From contig JAESUZ010002710.1 of the NCBI GenBank assembly GCA_017311185.1, positions 620,001-684,000 of the forward strand: a stretch of 64,000 nt of DNA, in the 5' to 3' direction. Position numbers and translations under genes: made by a program. Under the pieces are notes generated by a model that made no database searches, was not told the origin of the DNA, and saw only the letters and a program-made list of their open reading frames with translations. Positions 24,201 through 36,503 of this stretch are shown here, piece by piece. How positions within the stretch are numbered: the stretch's first letter is position 1; every line of letters starts with the position of its first letter. The stretch is from Proteles cristata cristata (taxonomy: Eukaryota; Chordata; Mammalia; Carnivora; Hyaenidae).

Positions 24201-25739
24201 AACATTCGCATTGGGAAGGACGGAGTTGCCTCTAAAGAAGGGTGCTATGTCGTCAGGGAATAGGGAAGAAAGGAGACTTATTTTTCATCACTCTAAGGCC
24301 TTTTGTATTTTTTGAAATTGTGCGGCATTTGCGGAAGCAGCCTTGACTTCAGACCCCAGCTGCATGGATTAGAAATGTGTCCCAGCCTTTCCCCTTGAGC
24401 GTCTTAGATGCAGGGGCAGCCACTTTAGGGCGAAAATGATAACAAGGGGAAGAGGCAGGGATGGAGGTCAGAGTGTGCTCCAGAGTGGCAGAGTGCTGGG
24501 TGGATGGAGCAGGGCAGGGGCTGGGAAGTCATGGCAGAAGTTTGGAAAGGCTTGTGGGAGCCGGGATGAGGCTGAGCCGGACAAGGAGCATCGGGCAGTG
24601 CTTTTTGCTTTGCAGTGAAGTCTGACCTGCTCACTTCTTGGTCTGAGGATGGGAAAGATGACATAGGTCCCAGGGGCCTTTAACCCCACCCAGAGGAAAT
24701 ATCTTTCTGCCTAGACTCTGCCCTACCGTTCTAGGATTATAAATGGAGGTAAAGAGACCCCTCCCCCCTCCTCACAAGGGGCCTGCAGAGGAAATCCCTG
24801 CACAGGCTGGACCGCTAAACCCTCTGCTTTTCCAGCTCTTAAAGATTTGGACTCCATAATAACAGAGCTTTGCTACAAAGAACAAAAAAGCCAGCATGTG
24901 TTGCAAGTTCATGATCAACATATGGTAGTAGTTAATAGCACGCTGTTGTTTGCTGTGTGATTCCAAATTCCTCCAGCTTCCTGAATCTTCTCGATGCTTC
25001 TACCTCCCTAGTCCCCCTCTCCAGGCCCTCTCATTTCCACCCCAAACTCTAGGATGACTCGGTTCCCTACTTCTCCACCTCGCCCTGGCCACCCCACCCA
25101 CTCCTAGTAGAAGATTTTCCAAGCAGTGAACAGGGTCTCAGCCCCAAATGCCACTCACTTTGTCAACCCATGGGCACATTTTCAGACAGATCTTTGGGAT
25201 TTTTTACTTGCTTTGTTGGGGTTTCTTTTTGGGGAGTGAGGAGAAGGAACTCTTTAATAATTTTTTTCCTTCTTTTTGTTTCTCTTCTTTCCCGAAAACC
25301 AGCATTTCCTGGCTCAGTCCCTGGTGAAGAATCAACTGCTAAGTCCGGATAAAATCAAAAGGAAAGAAGTTAAAAAACGAGTTTGTCCCACGACTGTAGC
25401 TATTTTTAAAGAATGTAAGGGTATTTTTTAAATATAAATTATAACCAAAATCTTGCCTACTTCTTGAACTCTTTCAAGAGGTTTAAGCACATTTTTGTGA
25501 TTTTTTGAGACAAGCACGGCTTGTATCTTCACTGTTGCATTATATGTGTCTGGTGCCTCATTCCAAAAGACAAATATAACCAGGGCCTCTTAGAGTTTCC
25601 AAGATATGAAACTGCCAGTGGCGGCTCATGTGACAGAACTGTCCCTCAGATGGACAGTCCACTATACCTCCTGCCAGAGCTTCCCCGCTGGAGACAGAAA
25701 TACAGTGGCTGCCAGACATTCTTGTCTGGTATGTGGGCA
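24201..25739. other. Mostly non-repetitive intergenic DNA
   Basis: 24240-24330 looks like another L1 3'-end scrap. The remainder has no recognised gene, RNA or repeat. Confidence 0.45.
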
Positions 25740-26010
25740 CATGCCCCTCGCCTCTCCAAATTGAACAGAAGTCATTTACACCAAATGCTCAAGCCAAAGT
25801 GACTACTCAGTGCGTGGTCCTGCACCCCTGCGTCTGCTCCTCTCCCACCTCTGTTATCACATGCTCAGGATTCCATCTCCAAAATGGGTTTTCCAAGCGT
25901 CCAAACTTTCTCTCCGCCTCCACTGCCATCGTGCCAGCCAAGCTGCTATCTTCTGTCAGCGGGAGTATGCAATAGCTTCCTCACTGGCCTCTCTGCTTTC
26001 CCCTGTGGCA
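25740..26010 (+). repeat. L2 LINE relic (ORF2 region)
   Basis: TCTCCGCCTCCACTGCCATC through GAGTATGCAATAGCTTCCTCACTGG matches an L2 ORF2 stretch (CTCCACTGCTACCACC... CAATAGCCTCCTAACTGG type). The next part of L2 may resume at 26994. Confidence 0.5.
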
Positions 26011-26787
26011 GAAAAATGGATTGAAAAGTTCTCTCTATAAATCTCTTTCCTTTGCTTCACTCTCTTGCCCCCACCCACCCCCATTTCATTTTTCAAGTAG
26101 GCAGACTTTATAATTCCATGATCCTGGAAGTACAGAAAGGCTGTAAAGCAGCCTGTGTCTGTATTTGTAGGAGACTGGATCAGATGGCTTTTTGCTAGAT
26201 GCCCTGGAGAATGTGGGGAGAGAGAGTGTGTCTGTATCCAGAAGCAGAGCCACACACCTGAGACTTTTCCAGAGCGGGAAGGGAGAGACTTGTATGGTTC
26301 CTGAGAGCAGTGAGGAGCCCGGCCAAGGTTCTAGGGAAGGAAGGAACTAGATCCGACAGCTTAGCAGCCTGGGGTGCCAACAAAGGGGATCTTTACTAAT
26401 GGCTGGGGCACAAAATCATTGAGGGGACCATCCTTGTCTTGAACAGTTAGGGTACTTGCTGTAACCAAGTCAACCAGATGTCCTTGGCCAGCTTTCTGAG
26501 TGCCCATGGATTTCCTTGTGGTCCTGAAAGGGGAAGAGGTCTCAGTAATGACCTGTCAGGAAGGAAGGGGCTTACAGCAGAGTTAGGCTGAGTTATTAGA
26601 AATACAGTAATGTTTCCCGAAGACCTAAGTGTGGATCAAGATTCATACCTATGATACACTTAGGGCCGTCCCAGTTTGCTCAGGCCAGAAAGGTCTCCCA
26701 GGATGTGAGACTTTTGGTACAGAAAGGCAATCTGGAATGAGTTGTTCTCCCTATCCAAAACTGCTTCTACAAAATGGTAAATTAAAA
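26011..26787. other. Unassigned insert-like segment between L2 parts
   Basis: About 780 bases separate two stretches that would be nearly adjacent in L2. No ends, inverted repeats or gene are obvious. It may be a later insertion or the flanks may be separate L2 copies. Confidence 0.35.
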
Positions 26788-26799
26788 AAAAAAATTCAG

Positions 26800-26992
26800 A
26801 AGCTCCTGAGTGGCTCCGTTAGTTAAGCGTCTGACTTGATTTGGGCTCAGGTCATGATCTCACAGTTTATGAGATTGAGCCCCTCATCAGGTTCTGTGCT
26901 GACAGCATGGAGTCTGGTTGGGATTCCCTCTCTCCTTCTCTCTGCCCCTCCCCTGCCCTTCTCTCTAAAAATAAATAAAATAAACATCAAAA
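26800..26992 (+). mobile_element. Felid tRNA-Lys SINE
   Basis: Diverged head AGCTCCTGAGTGGCTCCG. Duplication AAAAATTCAGA / AAAAATCAGA flanks it. Confidence 0.88.
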
Positions 26993-26993
26993 A

Positions 26994-27490
26994 AAATCAG
27001 ATCATGTTACATCCCTTATTTTAAATCCAGATTCCTTACCAAAGCCTCCAAACCCCTCATAACCTGGATCTCACCTCCCTCCCTCTTCATCCCTTTCTGC
27101 CTTGGGATCATGTTGGGCCTCATCCCTCCCATCAGTCACCATTGTGCCATCAACAAGCCAGTTTTATTCCTCTCTCTCAATCTGTGGCCTCTTATTCCTT
27201 CTGCCTGGACTTTATTATTGTCTCCTGAGCCTTCCCAAGGCCACCTCCTCCCCTCCCCCAGATCCCAGCTCAGAAAATCCTTCTCATGCCATCCCCTTTA
27301 AGTAGTTTCCTCTACCTTGACCTCGGTCCCTCTCTCTAATACCATTCTCTTTAATTTGCCGCTGTATTTATCACATCCAGGAATTAGCGTGTCGGTGTAC
27401 TGGTCTACCTCCCATCTCCCACTTCGCGTAGAAGTTCCCAGATTCTGGGAAGTTCTCAGAGCTTTGCAGAAAGCTCAATAAAGAGCTGTT
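26994..27490 (+). repeat. L2 LINE 3' region
   Basis: ATCAGATCATGTTACATCCC, CCTCATAACCTGGATCTCACC, TGCCTGGACTTTATTATTG, then CTCAATAAAGAGCTGTTG at the 3' end follow L2 in order. Confidence 0.6.
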
Positions 27491-27736
27491 GCCTGACTGT
27501 AAGTTTTTGTAATTTTAATTTTCCTTTTTCTTTTTCTTATTTTACCAAAGAAAAACGGTGAATACACAGATTACATTTTTGAGACCAACACTTATTTTGA
27601 TAGATCATATGAAAACCAGTCATTTGGGCTGCTTAGTGCTGGGGTTTATTAAAATAAGTATTGTTTTCTTCTTCTTGACAAACATTCTAACCTAGTTCCC
27701 TCTACTGTGATTCTTCTTTGGCATTTTCTCTCTTTT

Positions 27737-27738
27737 CT

Positions 27739-27788
<50 letters not shown>

Positions 27789-28087
27789 TTCCTTCCTTCC
27801 TTCCTTCCTTCCTTCCTTCTCTTCTTCCTTCCTTTCTTCTTCCTTCCTTTTCTTTCTTTCCTATTTATTTATAGTTGAGAGAAAAAGAGAGAGAGAAAGT
27901 GTGTGTGTGTGAGAGAGAGAGAGAGAGCATGAGAGAGGAAGAGTGGAGACGGAGACAGAATTGGAAGCAGGCTCCAGGCTCTAAGCTGTCAGCACAGAGC
28001 CCAATGCAGGGCTCAAACCCAAGAGCGGTGAGATCATGACCTGAGCTAAAGTCAGACATATAACCGACTGAACCACCCAGGAGCCCC
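27737..28087 (-). mobile_element. Felid SINE with expanded microsatellite tail
   Basis: Reverse SINE body (27860-28087) preceded by a long pyrimidine tract that occupies the place of its tail. Duplication GGCATTTTCTCTC / GGGATTTTCTTTC brackets tract and SINE together, so the tract grew from the SINE tail. Confidence 0.88.
27738..27820. repeat. Microsatellite (TTTC)n then (TTCC)n
   Basis: About twelve TTTC units pass directly into about nine TTCC units, followed by an impure CTTCTTCC tail to about 27850. Long pure blocks of this type are usually length-variable. Confidence 0.97.
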
Positions 28088-28189
28088 GGGATTTTCTTTC
28101 TAATCTCTGTACGCATGTGTAAAAATCCAGAGAGGTAAGACAGGAGGCAGGAAGAAAAACAGATGCATATAGCACAAAATAAGAGCATT

Positions 28190-28600
28190 AAACACAAATC
28201 CAAATGTATCCAATGTGAAATAAATTTAATTGTTCCTGATTTTTCATTTAAAAGATCATGATTATCAGTGTGGATAAAAAAATTCAGCTATGTGCTTTTT
28301 CCATGGGCTACACCTAGCGATAAGGGAATGAGAACATTGAAAATTAGAGAATGGGAAACGGATAGATCAGGGGAATAGTAACCAAAAGAAAGCCGATGTC
28401 AGACAAGCTAGATTTTTAAGACATAAAACATTACTAGGGGGAAGGAAGATCACAAAATAAAGGCAAAAAGTTCAATTCACCCGGGAAATTATAAAAGTTC
28501 TAAACCTGTAGAGCACTTATTTAAATAGCCCCAAAATATATAAAGCAAAAGTGAAAGACTCACAGGGAGAAATCAAATTTGACGTATCTCCATCAAGTAT
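28190..28600 (+). mobile_element. LINE-1 ORF2 N-terminal fragment
   Basis: ACCAAAAGAAAGCCGATGTCAG, AAAAGTTCAATTCACCCGGG, TAGCCCCAAAATATATAAAGC and GAAAGACTCACAGGGAGAAATC correspond in order to the early ORF2 coding region. Frames are broken. Confidence 0.65.
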
Positions 28601-28611
28601 CATTGATATGT

Positions 28612-28632
28612 CACACACACACACACACACAC
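28612..28632. repeat. (CA)n microsatellite
   Basis: Ten CA units without interruption. Confidence 0.98.
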
Positions 28633-28639
28633 TAGTTAA

Positions 28640-29522
28640 CCAGTGCAATTTACCATACATAGTATTGGGAGACAATTCTCCATTTGTCTCTGTCTTGCTG
28701 TGCAGATCTTGTGAATGCAGCTTTTGCTCTGGATATCTGTTCAAGGATGCTTGCAGAGTGAACAGCCTTGGAATATCCAGACGGTGTGTCCCTCTGGAAC
28801 AGAAGAAAAATTTGTTCATTGGCTCGTATAGTATAGGTACCTTTTCCCTTCAGAGAAAAATTTGAGCAGGTTTGCAGCCCATTGTAAAACACTGGGGCTT
28901 CCTAGGCCTGGGGATCCTCAGCTGTGAGAGAAACCCACTGCATGTCCAACGTCCACACAGACCCCTCCAAATCACCCTTGTGGGGAATGAGGGGCAAGGA
29001 GCTAGGGAGCTCATACTACCTGCTGCGTGGTAATAAAATCCATTGCTTCTGATCCCAAAGGCTCATGTCTTCTGTCAGCATCTCTGAAGCTGTACCAGGC
29101 TAAGTCACTAGGCTGCAAGTAGAATAAAACATCAGTCCCTTTATAGTTTCTGATATGTAGAATTTTGCACTCAACAGTAGACAAGACACCATCTTCTCAA
29201 GCAATAAATGGAGCATGTGCAAATTATCTGGCAAGGTTCCTGCCACATGGAAGACATTTGATAAATGCCAATTCTCACATTTCATTGGCACATTGACTCC
29301 TCTTAATTCCTTGAGCAGTCAGCACTCACAGGGAAGGAATAATCCAGATGAACAGAGATCACAAAGGTGCGTTAAGCAGTCTGAGAGGTGGTTCTGTCCA
29401 TCCCTAGCATAAAATGGGAGCACCAAGAGTTATGGTGATATAGAATAACCCTTTCTGTGCTAACCCCACACTGTGTGACTTCATTGTTTGATTTGAGGCA
29501 AGACCATTCCCAAGAGAGCAAA

Positions 29523-29524
<2 letters not shown>
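28640..29524. other. Non-repetitive intergenic DNA
   Basis: No exon, RNA gene or repeat is recognised. A 104-residue open frame at 28551-28865 includes the CA repeat and is not convincing. Confidence 0.45.

Positions 29525-29555
<31 letters not shown>
29525..29555. repeat. (TG)n microsatellite
   Basis: About fifteen GT units without interruption, a probable length-variable marker. Confidence 0.98.
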
Positions 29556-29557
<2 letters not shown>

Positions 29558-30726
29558 GAGTCCCTCCTAAGGTCCTATGGAAATTAAGCCTATACTATTA
29601 ACCAATTTCTCACAGCTCAGATCAGCAATAGTCTGGCTTGTTAAACCATTATGAGCCCACTTCTTCATCCTCCCTTCTCCTAGACCTACAAAACATACTC
29701 TTGGATTACCTTTATTTTTTTCTGAAACTGGCTTCTGTTTCTATAGTAACTTCTACCACCTATACACACCCAGGGAGGAACACCATGTGTTAGGTCTCAG
29801 TCCTGTACCTCATTCCTGTGCCTGGAGCAGGATCTCAAGGCCAAGTGTCTATGAGGAAGCTCAATATCCGATCCCCTACCCTGTAGCCATGCTCCAGAGA
29901 GGAGGGGGTGAGTCGGCCAAGCTTTGATTGTGTATACTCCTTGCCAAATCAGCCCATCCCCATGCAGTCCAAAGTGACCAAGCCTTTGGGGACAGCCGTG
30001 TTCTTCATCACGTTTGCCCAGTGGCCAGTCTCAGCTTATCCCCAGGGCTCCTTGAGTCACATATCCAGTTTCAAGGCACTGGTGTGCAGGGTAGATGTGC
30101 TGAGGGTCTCCTGGAAAGGAAGAGATGATATTCTGGGCTCTCTCAGGAAAACCTCCTATAAATCTGTTCCTGCCCTGAGTTCCTGTGCCTAGAACAGCTC
30201 CTCCTTCCTTCTCCCACTCTGCCTCCAGAGCCTCCTCTTTTTGCTTTGCAAACCAGACAGCTCCAGCGCCACCTCCCCTCCCCACCTAAATCCTCCCTCT
30301 CCAAATTTGGGCTGCTCATGACTCCACTGAGCAAGTCCAAACAGTCCATCTGCTGTTTTGTCAAAGGCATTCCTAGGGGACCGCCCCCACTCTTTTCCAG
30401 CCATCCAGCCCCTGAAGGGTTTCCGACACTTGAGTTCTCAGAGCTCGACTCCTGTCCTCGCCAAGGTTCCCAGTGGGGGCATGTGCTCCAACCTCACAGG
30501 TTCTGTACATCATTATTGCACTCATTCCCTGCAGGTGAGGAGAGCCAAGTGCTGAAGCTGTGAAGCCTGACTCACAGCCGGGGCTTCCTGACTTGAGGCT
30601 AAGGGCTTCCTCCACCTATTTAATTAGACTCAGCAAAGGAGATATCTGTGAAGTGAGCACATTTCCCAATCACTGAAAATCCTAGGATGTTTCTGGTTCC
30701 CTCCCCACAGGCAGATTAAATTTGAA
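29556..30726. other. Non-repetitive intergenic DNA
   Basis: No recognised gene or repeat. The GC-richer part at 30030-30600 contains overlapping open frames on both strands, the usual sign of composition rather than coding. Confidence 0.45.
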
Positions 30727-30734
30727 ACATGTTT

Positions 30735-30921
30735 GGATTTTTTTAAAGTTTGTTTATTTTGTGAAAGAGAGAGAGCAGGGGAGGGGCAGAGAGAGAAGGA
30801 GAGAGAGAGGGAATCCCAAGCAGGCTCCATGCTGACAGTATGGGGCTCTATCCCACAGACAGTGAGATCATGACCTGAGCCCAAACCAAGAGTCAGTCAC
30901 TTAACCAACTGAGCCACCGAG
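30735..30921 (-). mobile_element. Felid tRNA-Lys SINE
   Basis: Reverse copy ending AACTGAGCCACCGAG. Duplication ACATGTTT at 30727-30734 and 30922-30929. Confidence 0.92.
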
Positions 30922-31012
30922 ACATGTTTTATAATCCATACTTGGTGACTATCTACAAAAACTTAACTTGCCTGATCCGACCTATTCATGGTTTAGTTGT
31001 TGTGTTTTTTCT

Positions 31013-31234
31013 TTTCTTTTTTTCTTTTTTATATTTTTATTTCTAGGAGAGAGAGAGAGAGACAGCGTGAGCAGGGGAGGGTCAGAGAGAGAGGGAGTCA
31101 CAGACTGAAACAGGCTCCAGGCTCTGAGCCGGCAGTCAGCACAGAGCCCGACGTGGGGCCCGAACCCACGAACCGCGAGATCATGACCTAAGCGAAAATC
31201 AGACGCTTAACTGACTAAGCCACCCAGGCGCCCC
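31013..31234 (-). mobile_element. Felid SINE of the CTTAGGTCATGATCTCGCGG subtype
   Basis: Same subtype as 22177-22388. Exact duplication GTGTTTTTTCT at 31002-31012 and 31236-31246. Confidence 0.95.
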
Positions 31235-31246
31235 AGTGTTTTTTCT

Positions 31247-31385
31247 AAATGAAGTATAGTTGGCACACAATGTTACATTAGTTTCAGGGGTACAGCATAG
31301 TGATTCAACAGATGTATGTGTTGTGCTGTGATCACCACTAGTGTGACTACCATCTGTCACCTCACAATGCTAGTACAATACATGG
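31247..31385 (-). mobile_element. LINE-1 fragment, reverse orientation
   Basis: GTTGGCACACAATGTTACATT, AGTTTCAGGGGTACAGCATAG and CTACCATCTGTCACCTCACAA form a known reverse L1 3' block. The SINE at 31013 entered its left part. Confidence 0.7.
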
Positions 31386-34300
31386 CTTAGCTTCTAGTCT
31401 AGTAGGAGGAAACCACTCATTCCCTCAGTCTTTCATTTGACTGGCATGGAGCAGTGAATGAGACCAGGTCTGTCTCTTATTCTTGTTGGGGATGGCAGTG
31501 GGCGGGAGGACAAGGTTCAGCATGTAAACCAGACAATGTGATGTCCCCAAAGCCTGAGAGAGTGTGATCCATAATTTATTCTGCCAAGGGAATAAGACCT
31601 CACAGACATCTGAGAACTGAGCTGGGTCTAGAATAATTTTGTCAGGTGGAAAGTGAGCAAACTCTCAGCTTCCAGTTTGCAGGCACCCAAGGTATAGGGT
31701 TCCCTTGGTTGTTCTGGGGCTCGGTTCACCCCAGCCTCTGCAACGTGTGACCCAGAGTTGACCCCGGAGCTGTCCTAGTCATGCACCTGAGGTAGGGGTG
31801 GTGATGTTGCTGGTCAGATGGTGCCGTCTCTTTCCTGGGTCCTAGGATAGGTCCAGTGGGTGTCTGTCTCCTAGAAAGGTTGTCATGGTATTGTTGAGGC
31901 ATCCAGTAACTAACAGAGTCTTGTTCCAGAGTAAAAGGTGACCACTATACCCAGACACGCCCAGGCAGCAGCTCCCAGATCTTCTCGGATCATCAAACTA
32001 CTACAAACCACCTGAAGTGAGGGGCTGGGGGGAGGAGTGGAATCTGGGAAACGCAACAGAAAGCATCATCATTGCCCAACAGCCGAGACCCAGTCTTTGG
32101 CCTGGGACTTTCCCAGAACCACCAGAGGCCCAGGGGAATCCAGTGTGCTGGCTGAGTGGTGAGGAACTCTCTGGGGCTGTCTTCCTGACAGGAGCTTACA
32201 AGGTTTCACTGAAAAGATTAAAGGGCTGGACTGTGGTCAGAGATGTGAGCAGAGTTAAGTGGGCCAGAGGGATGTCCCAGCACCTTGGAAATTGCATCAG
32301 AGGAGGTAGGAGGTGCCAGGTTGAAGGGACCAAGGGGAGGGAACTGTGTTACCAGGGGAGGGTGTGTGTGGGTGGCAGTGAGGGTTTGTGTAGAGATAGG
32401 GATGAATACCTAGCCCTCTCTCTCCTGCCCTCCCATCTTCTCTGGGGCCTCCCATTGGCCAAACCCAAATGGAAGCCAGAAAGCATCACATGAGTGATGC
32501 AGTCCATATCTGTCAGCCCTTCAGGGGTTCCCTTCCCAAAGAAGGGAAGGCAAATGGAATAGAACCAGCACCTCAAGTTCAAGAGAATGGTGGGGGGGGA
32601 TGGAGGAGAAGCCCCCAGAGCTAAGTGGGGGAGCTCACAAGCTGGTGGGAGGAGAGATACACCATATGATCTCTGAGGTCATCCCTAAAACAAGCCCAGG
32701 TGGCTGTGTGAGGGACCGGCCATCCTTGAAAAAGAGATGAAACCATCTCTCAAAGATTCTGCCCGACACCTAAATGGATCCAGGATGGTGCACTCAGGGA
32801 GAAGTCTGGGAGTGGGAGGGTTTTGGCGTGGTCAGCAGGGACCCCTCCAGCTCTCCAGCAGCTCTGTAGCGACACACAACTGACTTGTCCCCAGAGCTAT
32901 TGCCACTTGAAAGCACGTCCTGAGCCCAGGTCTTCAGCCCCTGACGTGTGGCCATCGAGAGACAGCTTATCACAAAACAGCGGAACAAGGAAACTCAGGT
33001 GCCCACGTCACAGTTCATGTCCACTTCATGACAGATGGGGAAGTAGGCAGTGCTAGACATCAGCCTCGAGAGTGTCCTCGAAGCACCGATGGCTCCTTCA
33101 ACAGGCTCTTTGACACTCTAAGTCTTCACTGTGTTACAGTTCTTTCTCCATTTGGCCCACGGTTTTCCGAGTTGGTCTCCGCCACAACTCAGCCTTGCAG
33201 AGAAAACAGCTTTTTAAATTTTGCAAAGGGTAGATCCAATCTTTACTATTCACTGAGCAGAAATAGAAGCAAAATGCCTTTTATTCCATTCCAGAGACTT
33301 CTTCCGGTACAGTAGCTTCGATTATTCCTCCAGATGATGTTCCCCAGGCTTCCCCTCCTCTCTCCCTGCCTCTCTGCAGAATGGCATCTGGGATGTGGGT
33401 GGGGTGGGTCTGTGGCTTGTGTCCCCATGGCAGAGCAACGGGGCTCTCAGATCTGTGCGGTGGCTCTGATCCTCCCTGGTCTGGTTTACCTCTGGGCTGG
33501 CCTGGCCTGGCTCCAAGCACTGGATTTCAGTCATGGGACCCCTTGAGGTCTGAGTCCCGGAGAGGGTCCGGCCTCTGTGTGGCCAGGTGTTGCAAACTGT
33601 GTTTATTTTGCAAAACCCAGATGAGGCCTGCGCTGGGTGGTCTGTGACAGAGCCCACACCCAGCCTGATGTCAAAACAGAAGTCAGCTGACCCCAGCGGC
33701 AGACCCAGGGTCCTCAGAAGCCCCACTCCCACCTAGGCCTGAGCTGCCCTTCTGAGCTTCCTAAAAGGGCTCCTTCACCCCCGCCCCTTCTACAATCCAC
33801 CTCAAAACCCCAGAGCTGGGGAGTGGGTTGTGGCCCAGGAGAAACCAGCCAAGATCAGAGTGGTTTGCCAGATTGTGGCCCCGGATGACAAATCCTAGCC
33901 CTCCCGAGTAGAGTAGAAGGTGCCCCAGGGCTGTGGGTGGGCCTGTCTGCTTCGTGGTGGGAAGCCCTTGCCTGGGCCCACCTCCCAGTTCTGGTCCATA
34001 AGGAACAGACAAAGCTTGTGCTGAGTCATAAGCAAAGCTGGATCTCCCAGCTCGCACAAGAGGGTGGGAGAGGTATGAATAAGCTGAGAAATACCATCCG
34101 ATGATCCTGTTAACTCTTTAACTCTGCTGTATTTTACACTCAGCCTCTGGAGCCATCAGAGGCCCAAATCTAGCCCCTCCCCTCGAGCTTTCCCTTCTGA
34201 GAAGCTCAGTGCACAGAAGAAGCCCTCCCTTTGCCAGGTCTGTGAACTTTGTCACAGGTTTGTGCAGCTTAACTCACACTCTGGACATTTATGACCCCTG

Positions 34301-34394
34301 CCCTGTGCTGGGGGGAGACAGAGGTTGAGGAGATGGAAGAAGGCTAACATGGTTTTTGGCCTCATTGCCTCACAAGGGAGAGGCTTCCAGTCCA
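31386..34394. other. 3 kb of mostly non-repetitive intergenic DNA
   Basis: I see no SINE, LINE or LTR. Frames of up to 158 residues (32017-32493 plus; 33322-33732 minus) have no domain I recognise and overlap others, so I treat them as chance. Acceptor- and donor-like sites occur but no consistent exon chain. Confidence 0.5.
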
Positions 34395-34585
34395 CAACAA
34401 TGACAATGGTTACTATTTGGGGGATACCTTTTATGTGCCTTGGTCTTTATATACATCCTATCCATTCCTCCTGATGGTGCTGGGGAGTGAGTACATCTCC
34501 AAGTTATCAATGGGGAAACCGAAGCTCAGAGTGGTCAGGGCACTTAGCCATGAAGTGGCAGAGATGGGATTCCAGCGCCGAGCTG
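34395..34585 (-). repeat. MIR SINE relic
   Basis: GACAATGGTTACTATTTGGGG, CAATGGGGAAACCGAAGCTCAG and AGTGGCAGAGATGGGATTCCAG follow the reverse MIR order. Confidence 0.6.
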
Positions 34586-34984
34586 CCCAGCCGCTCCGCT
34601 GCCCTGAGCCTCCTGTGGTCACGGTGCTACCGGTGCTACCAGGCATCAGGAAGGAAGCCTATTGGGTCTGCTCGACTGTCATTCTCAGGCACGGGTCAAC
34701 ATGGGCCCTACCCTGGCCTCTTGATTCACACCAGGGGCTCCCTCGGGGCCTCCGTGCACCATGCAGGGAGGGAGCCAGCAACCAGAGAAGGGGGTGCACC
34801 CTGGCAGACCTGGGCATTGGGCTCATTGAGGGGCATGCTGGCTGCTGCTGTCACCACTGTAACAGCGAGAACCCCAGTGGGTGGTAGAAGATTTGGGGGG
34901 TGGGCAGAAAGGGCAGGAAATGGAAGACTCTAGAAAGGTTTAGTAGAGGGACTATTAGAGTATGGACACAATTAGGGGTATTAA

Positions 34985-35185
34985 AATGGGGTTACCTGAT
35001 TTAGCAAATAAAAAAGCAGGATGCCAAGTTAAATTTAAATTTCATGTTAACAATGAATCATGTTTTTAGAATAAATACTCAGAGCTGTAATATTTGGGAC
35101 ATACTTATACTAAAGTCTTTCTTTACTAGAAATGTAAATCTAACTGAGCACCCTGTGTTCCTTTTCTGGCAACACTGAGTAAGGA
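34985..35185. mobile_element. Palindromic non-autonomous DNA element (family unassigned)
   Basis: The arms GGATGCCAAGTTAAATTTAA (35019-35038) and the reverse complement of 35130-35153 agree at most positions, with TAATATTTGGGACATACTTA in the middle. I recognise the layout as a common mammalian hairpin-type repeat but cannot name it. Confidence 0.55.
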
Positions 35186-35189
35186 CTCA

Positions 35190-35760
35190 ACAACAGCAGA
35201 CAAGTAGGTGGGGGGTGGGGGGGCTGCAGGGGTGTGGGGGATGCGGGGACTGGAGCTTTTGGAAGGAAATAGGGGCAGTCAGCCCAGAACTCAGCAAGAC
35301 AGGGAGGAAATGGGCAGAGAGGGCGGTGAGGGAAGAAATAAATACCCCCATCTCATTCTCTCCGTATCCCTGGTCTCCCCTTTTAGCAAAGGGGTCCCCG
35401 GATGCCATGTTCTGGGGGTCCTTGGCCCTGAGCAGGGCAGAGAACAGATCTGGACAGAGAGGAAGAAAATATCTAACAGAGCTCACATACAGACTTCTTC
35501 CCTCTCCTCACTGAGACTTCAATAGTTTGGATTAAATGTATTACCACCTGCTCTGTACTGGACCTACAATGACTCCGACTGTCTGCAGGGCTAAGTGCAA
35601 GCTCTAGCATCCAAGGAGTCATTGTCATCTAATCCTCTGAGCAGGCAGGGCTCCTGGGTGAACAAGGTATTCGCTGTAGCTCCATCTGCTACAGTGGAAG
35701 AGCCTCAGGGCTCTTCCTTATGCTATTCCCTTGGGCACTCATGCAATTTATAGGATAGGG
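35190..35760. other. Unassigned intergenic DNA
   Basis: A G-rich block at 35208-35250 is followed by sequence without recognised gene or repeat. Confidence 0.4.
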
Positions 35761-35777
35761 AAAGATAGGCAGAGAGG

Positions 35778-36472
35778 ACACACCAGTCAGAGTGGCTAAA
35801 ATGAGCAAATCAGAGAACTCTAGATGCTGGCAAGGATGTGGAGAAATGGACACCCTCCTACACTGTTGGTGGGAATGCAAACTGGTGCAGCCCCTCTGGA
35901 AAACAGTGTGGAGGTTCCTCAGGAAACTAACAATAGAACTCCCCTATGACCCAGCAAATATCACTGCTAGGAATTTACCCAAGGGATACAGAAATGCTGA
36001 TGCATAGGAGCACATGTACCCCAATGTTCATAGCAGCACTCTCCACAATAGCTAAAACATGGAAAGAGCCTAAGTGTCCATCAACAGATGAATGGATCAA
36101 GAAGATGTGGTTTATCTGTACCATGGAATACTACATGGCAATGAGAAACAATGAAATCTGGCCATGTGTAGCAACATGGATGGACCTTGAGGGTGTTATG
36201 CTGAGTGAAATAAGTCAGGCAGAGAAGGACAAATATCATATGTTTGCACGTATAGGAGGATTAGGAGGAACTTGACGGAGGAACAAGGGGGAGAAGAAGG
36301 GCGGAAATGGTGGGGGAAAGGGAGAGAGGCAAACCATGAGAGACTCTTGAATGCTGACAAAAACTGAGGACTGATGGATGTGGGGGGGAGGGGGGATGGG
36401 CATGGAGGAGGGCACTTGTGGGGATGAGCACTGGGTGTTATGTGGAAACCAATTTGACAATAAACTATTTGT

Positions 36473-36500
<28 letters not shown>
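35778..36500 (+). mobile_element. Young 5'-truncated LINE-1 (felid)
   Basis: A 723-base LINE-1 3' end. It carries ORF2 C-terminal coding sequence, a G-rich 3' UTR (GTGGGGGGGAGGGGGGATGG), the terminal GGATGAGCACTGGGTGTTAT and GACAATAAACTA phrases, and an AAAAG-patterned tail. The 17-bp duplication AAAGATAGGCAGAGAGG is exact at 35761-35777 and 36501-36517. The ORF2 phrases run in one frame to about 35955 ([20 protein letters not shown]), then shift by one extra base and continue (STIAKTWKEPKCPSTDEWIK). The piece lacks the reverse-transcriptase core and is inactive. Confidence 0.95.

Positions 36501-36503
<3 letters not shown>

Noticed and set aside
35792..36275. LINE-1 ORF2 frames as host genes
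   Set aside because: Clear retrotransposon C-terminal text inside a truncated insertion with target duplication.
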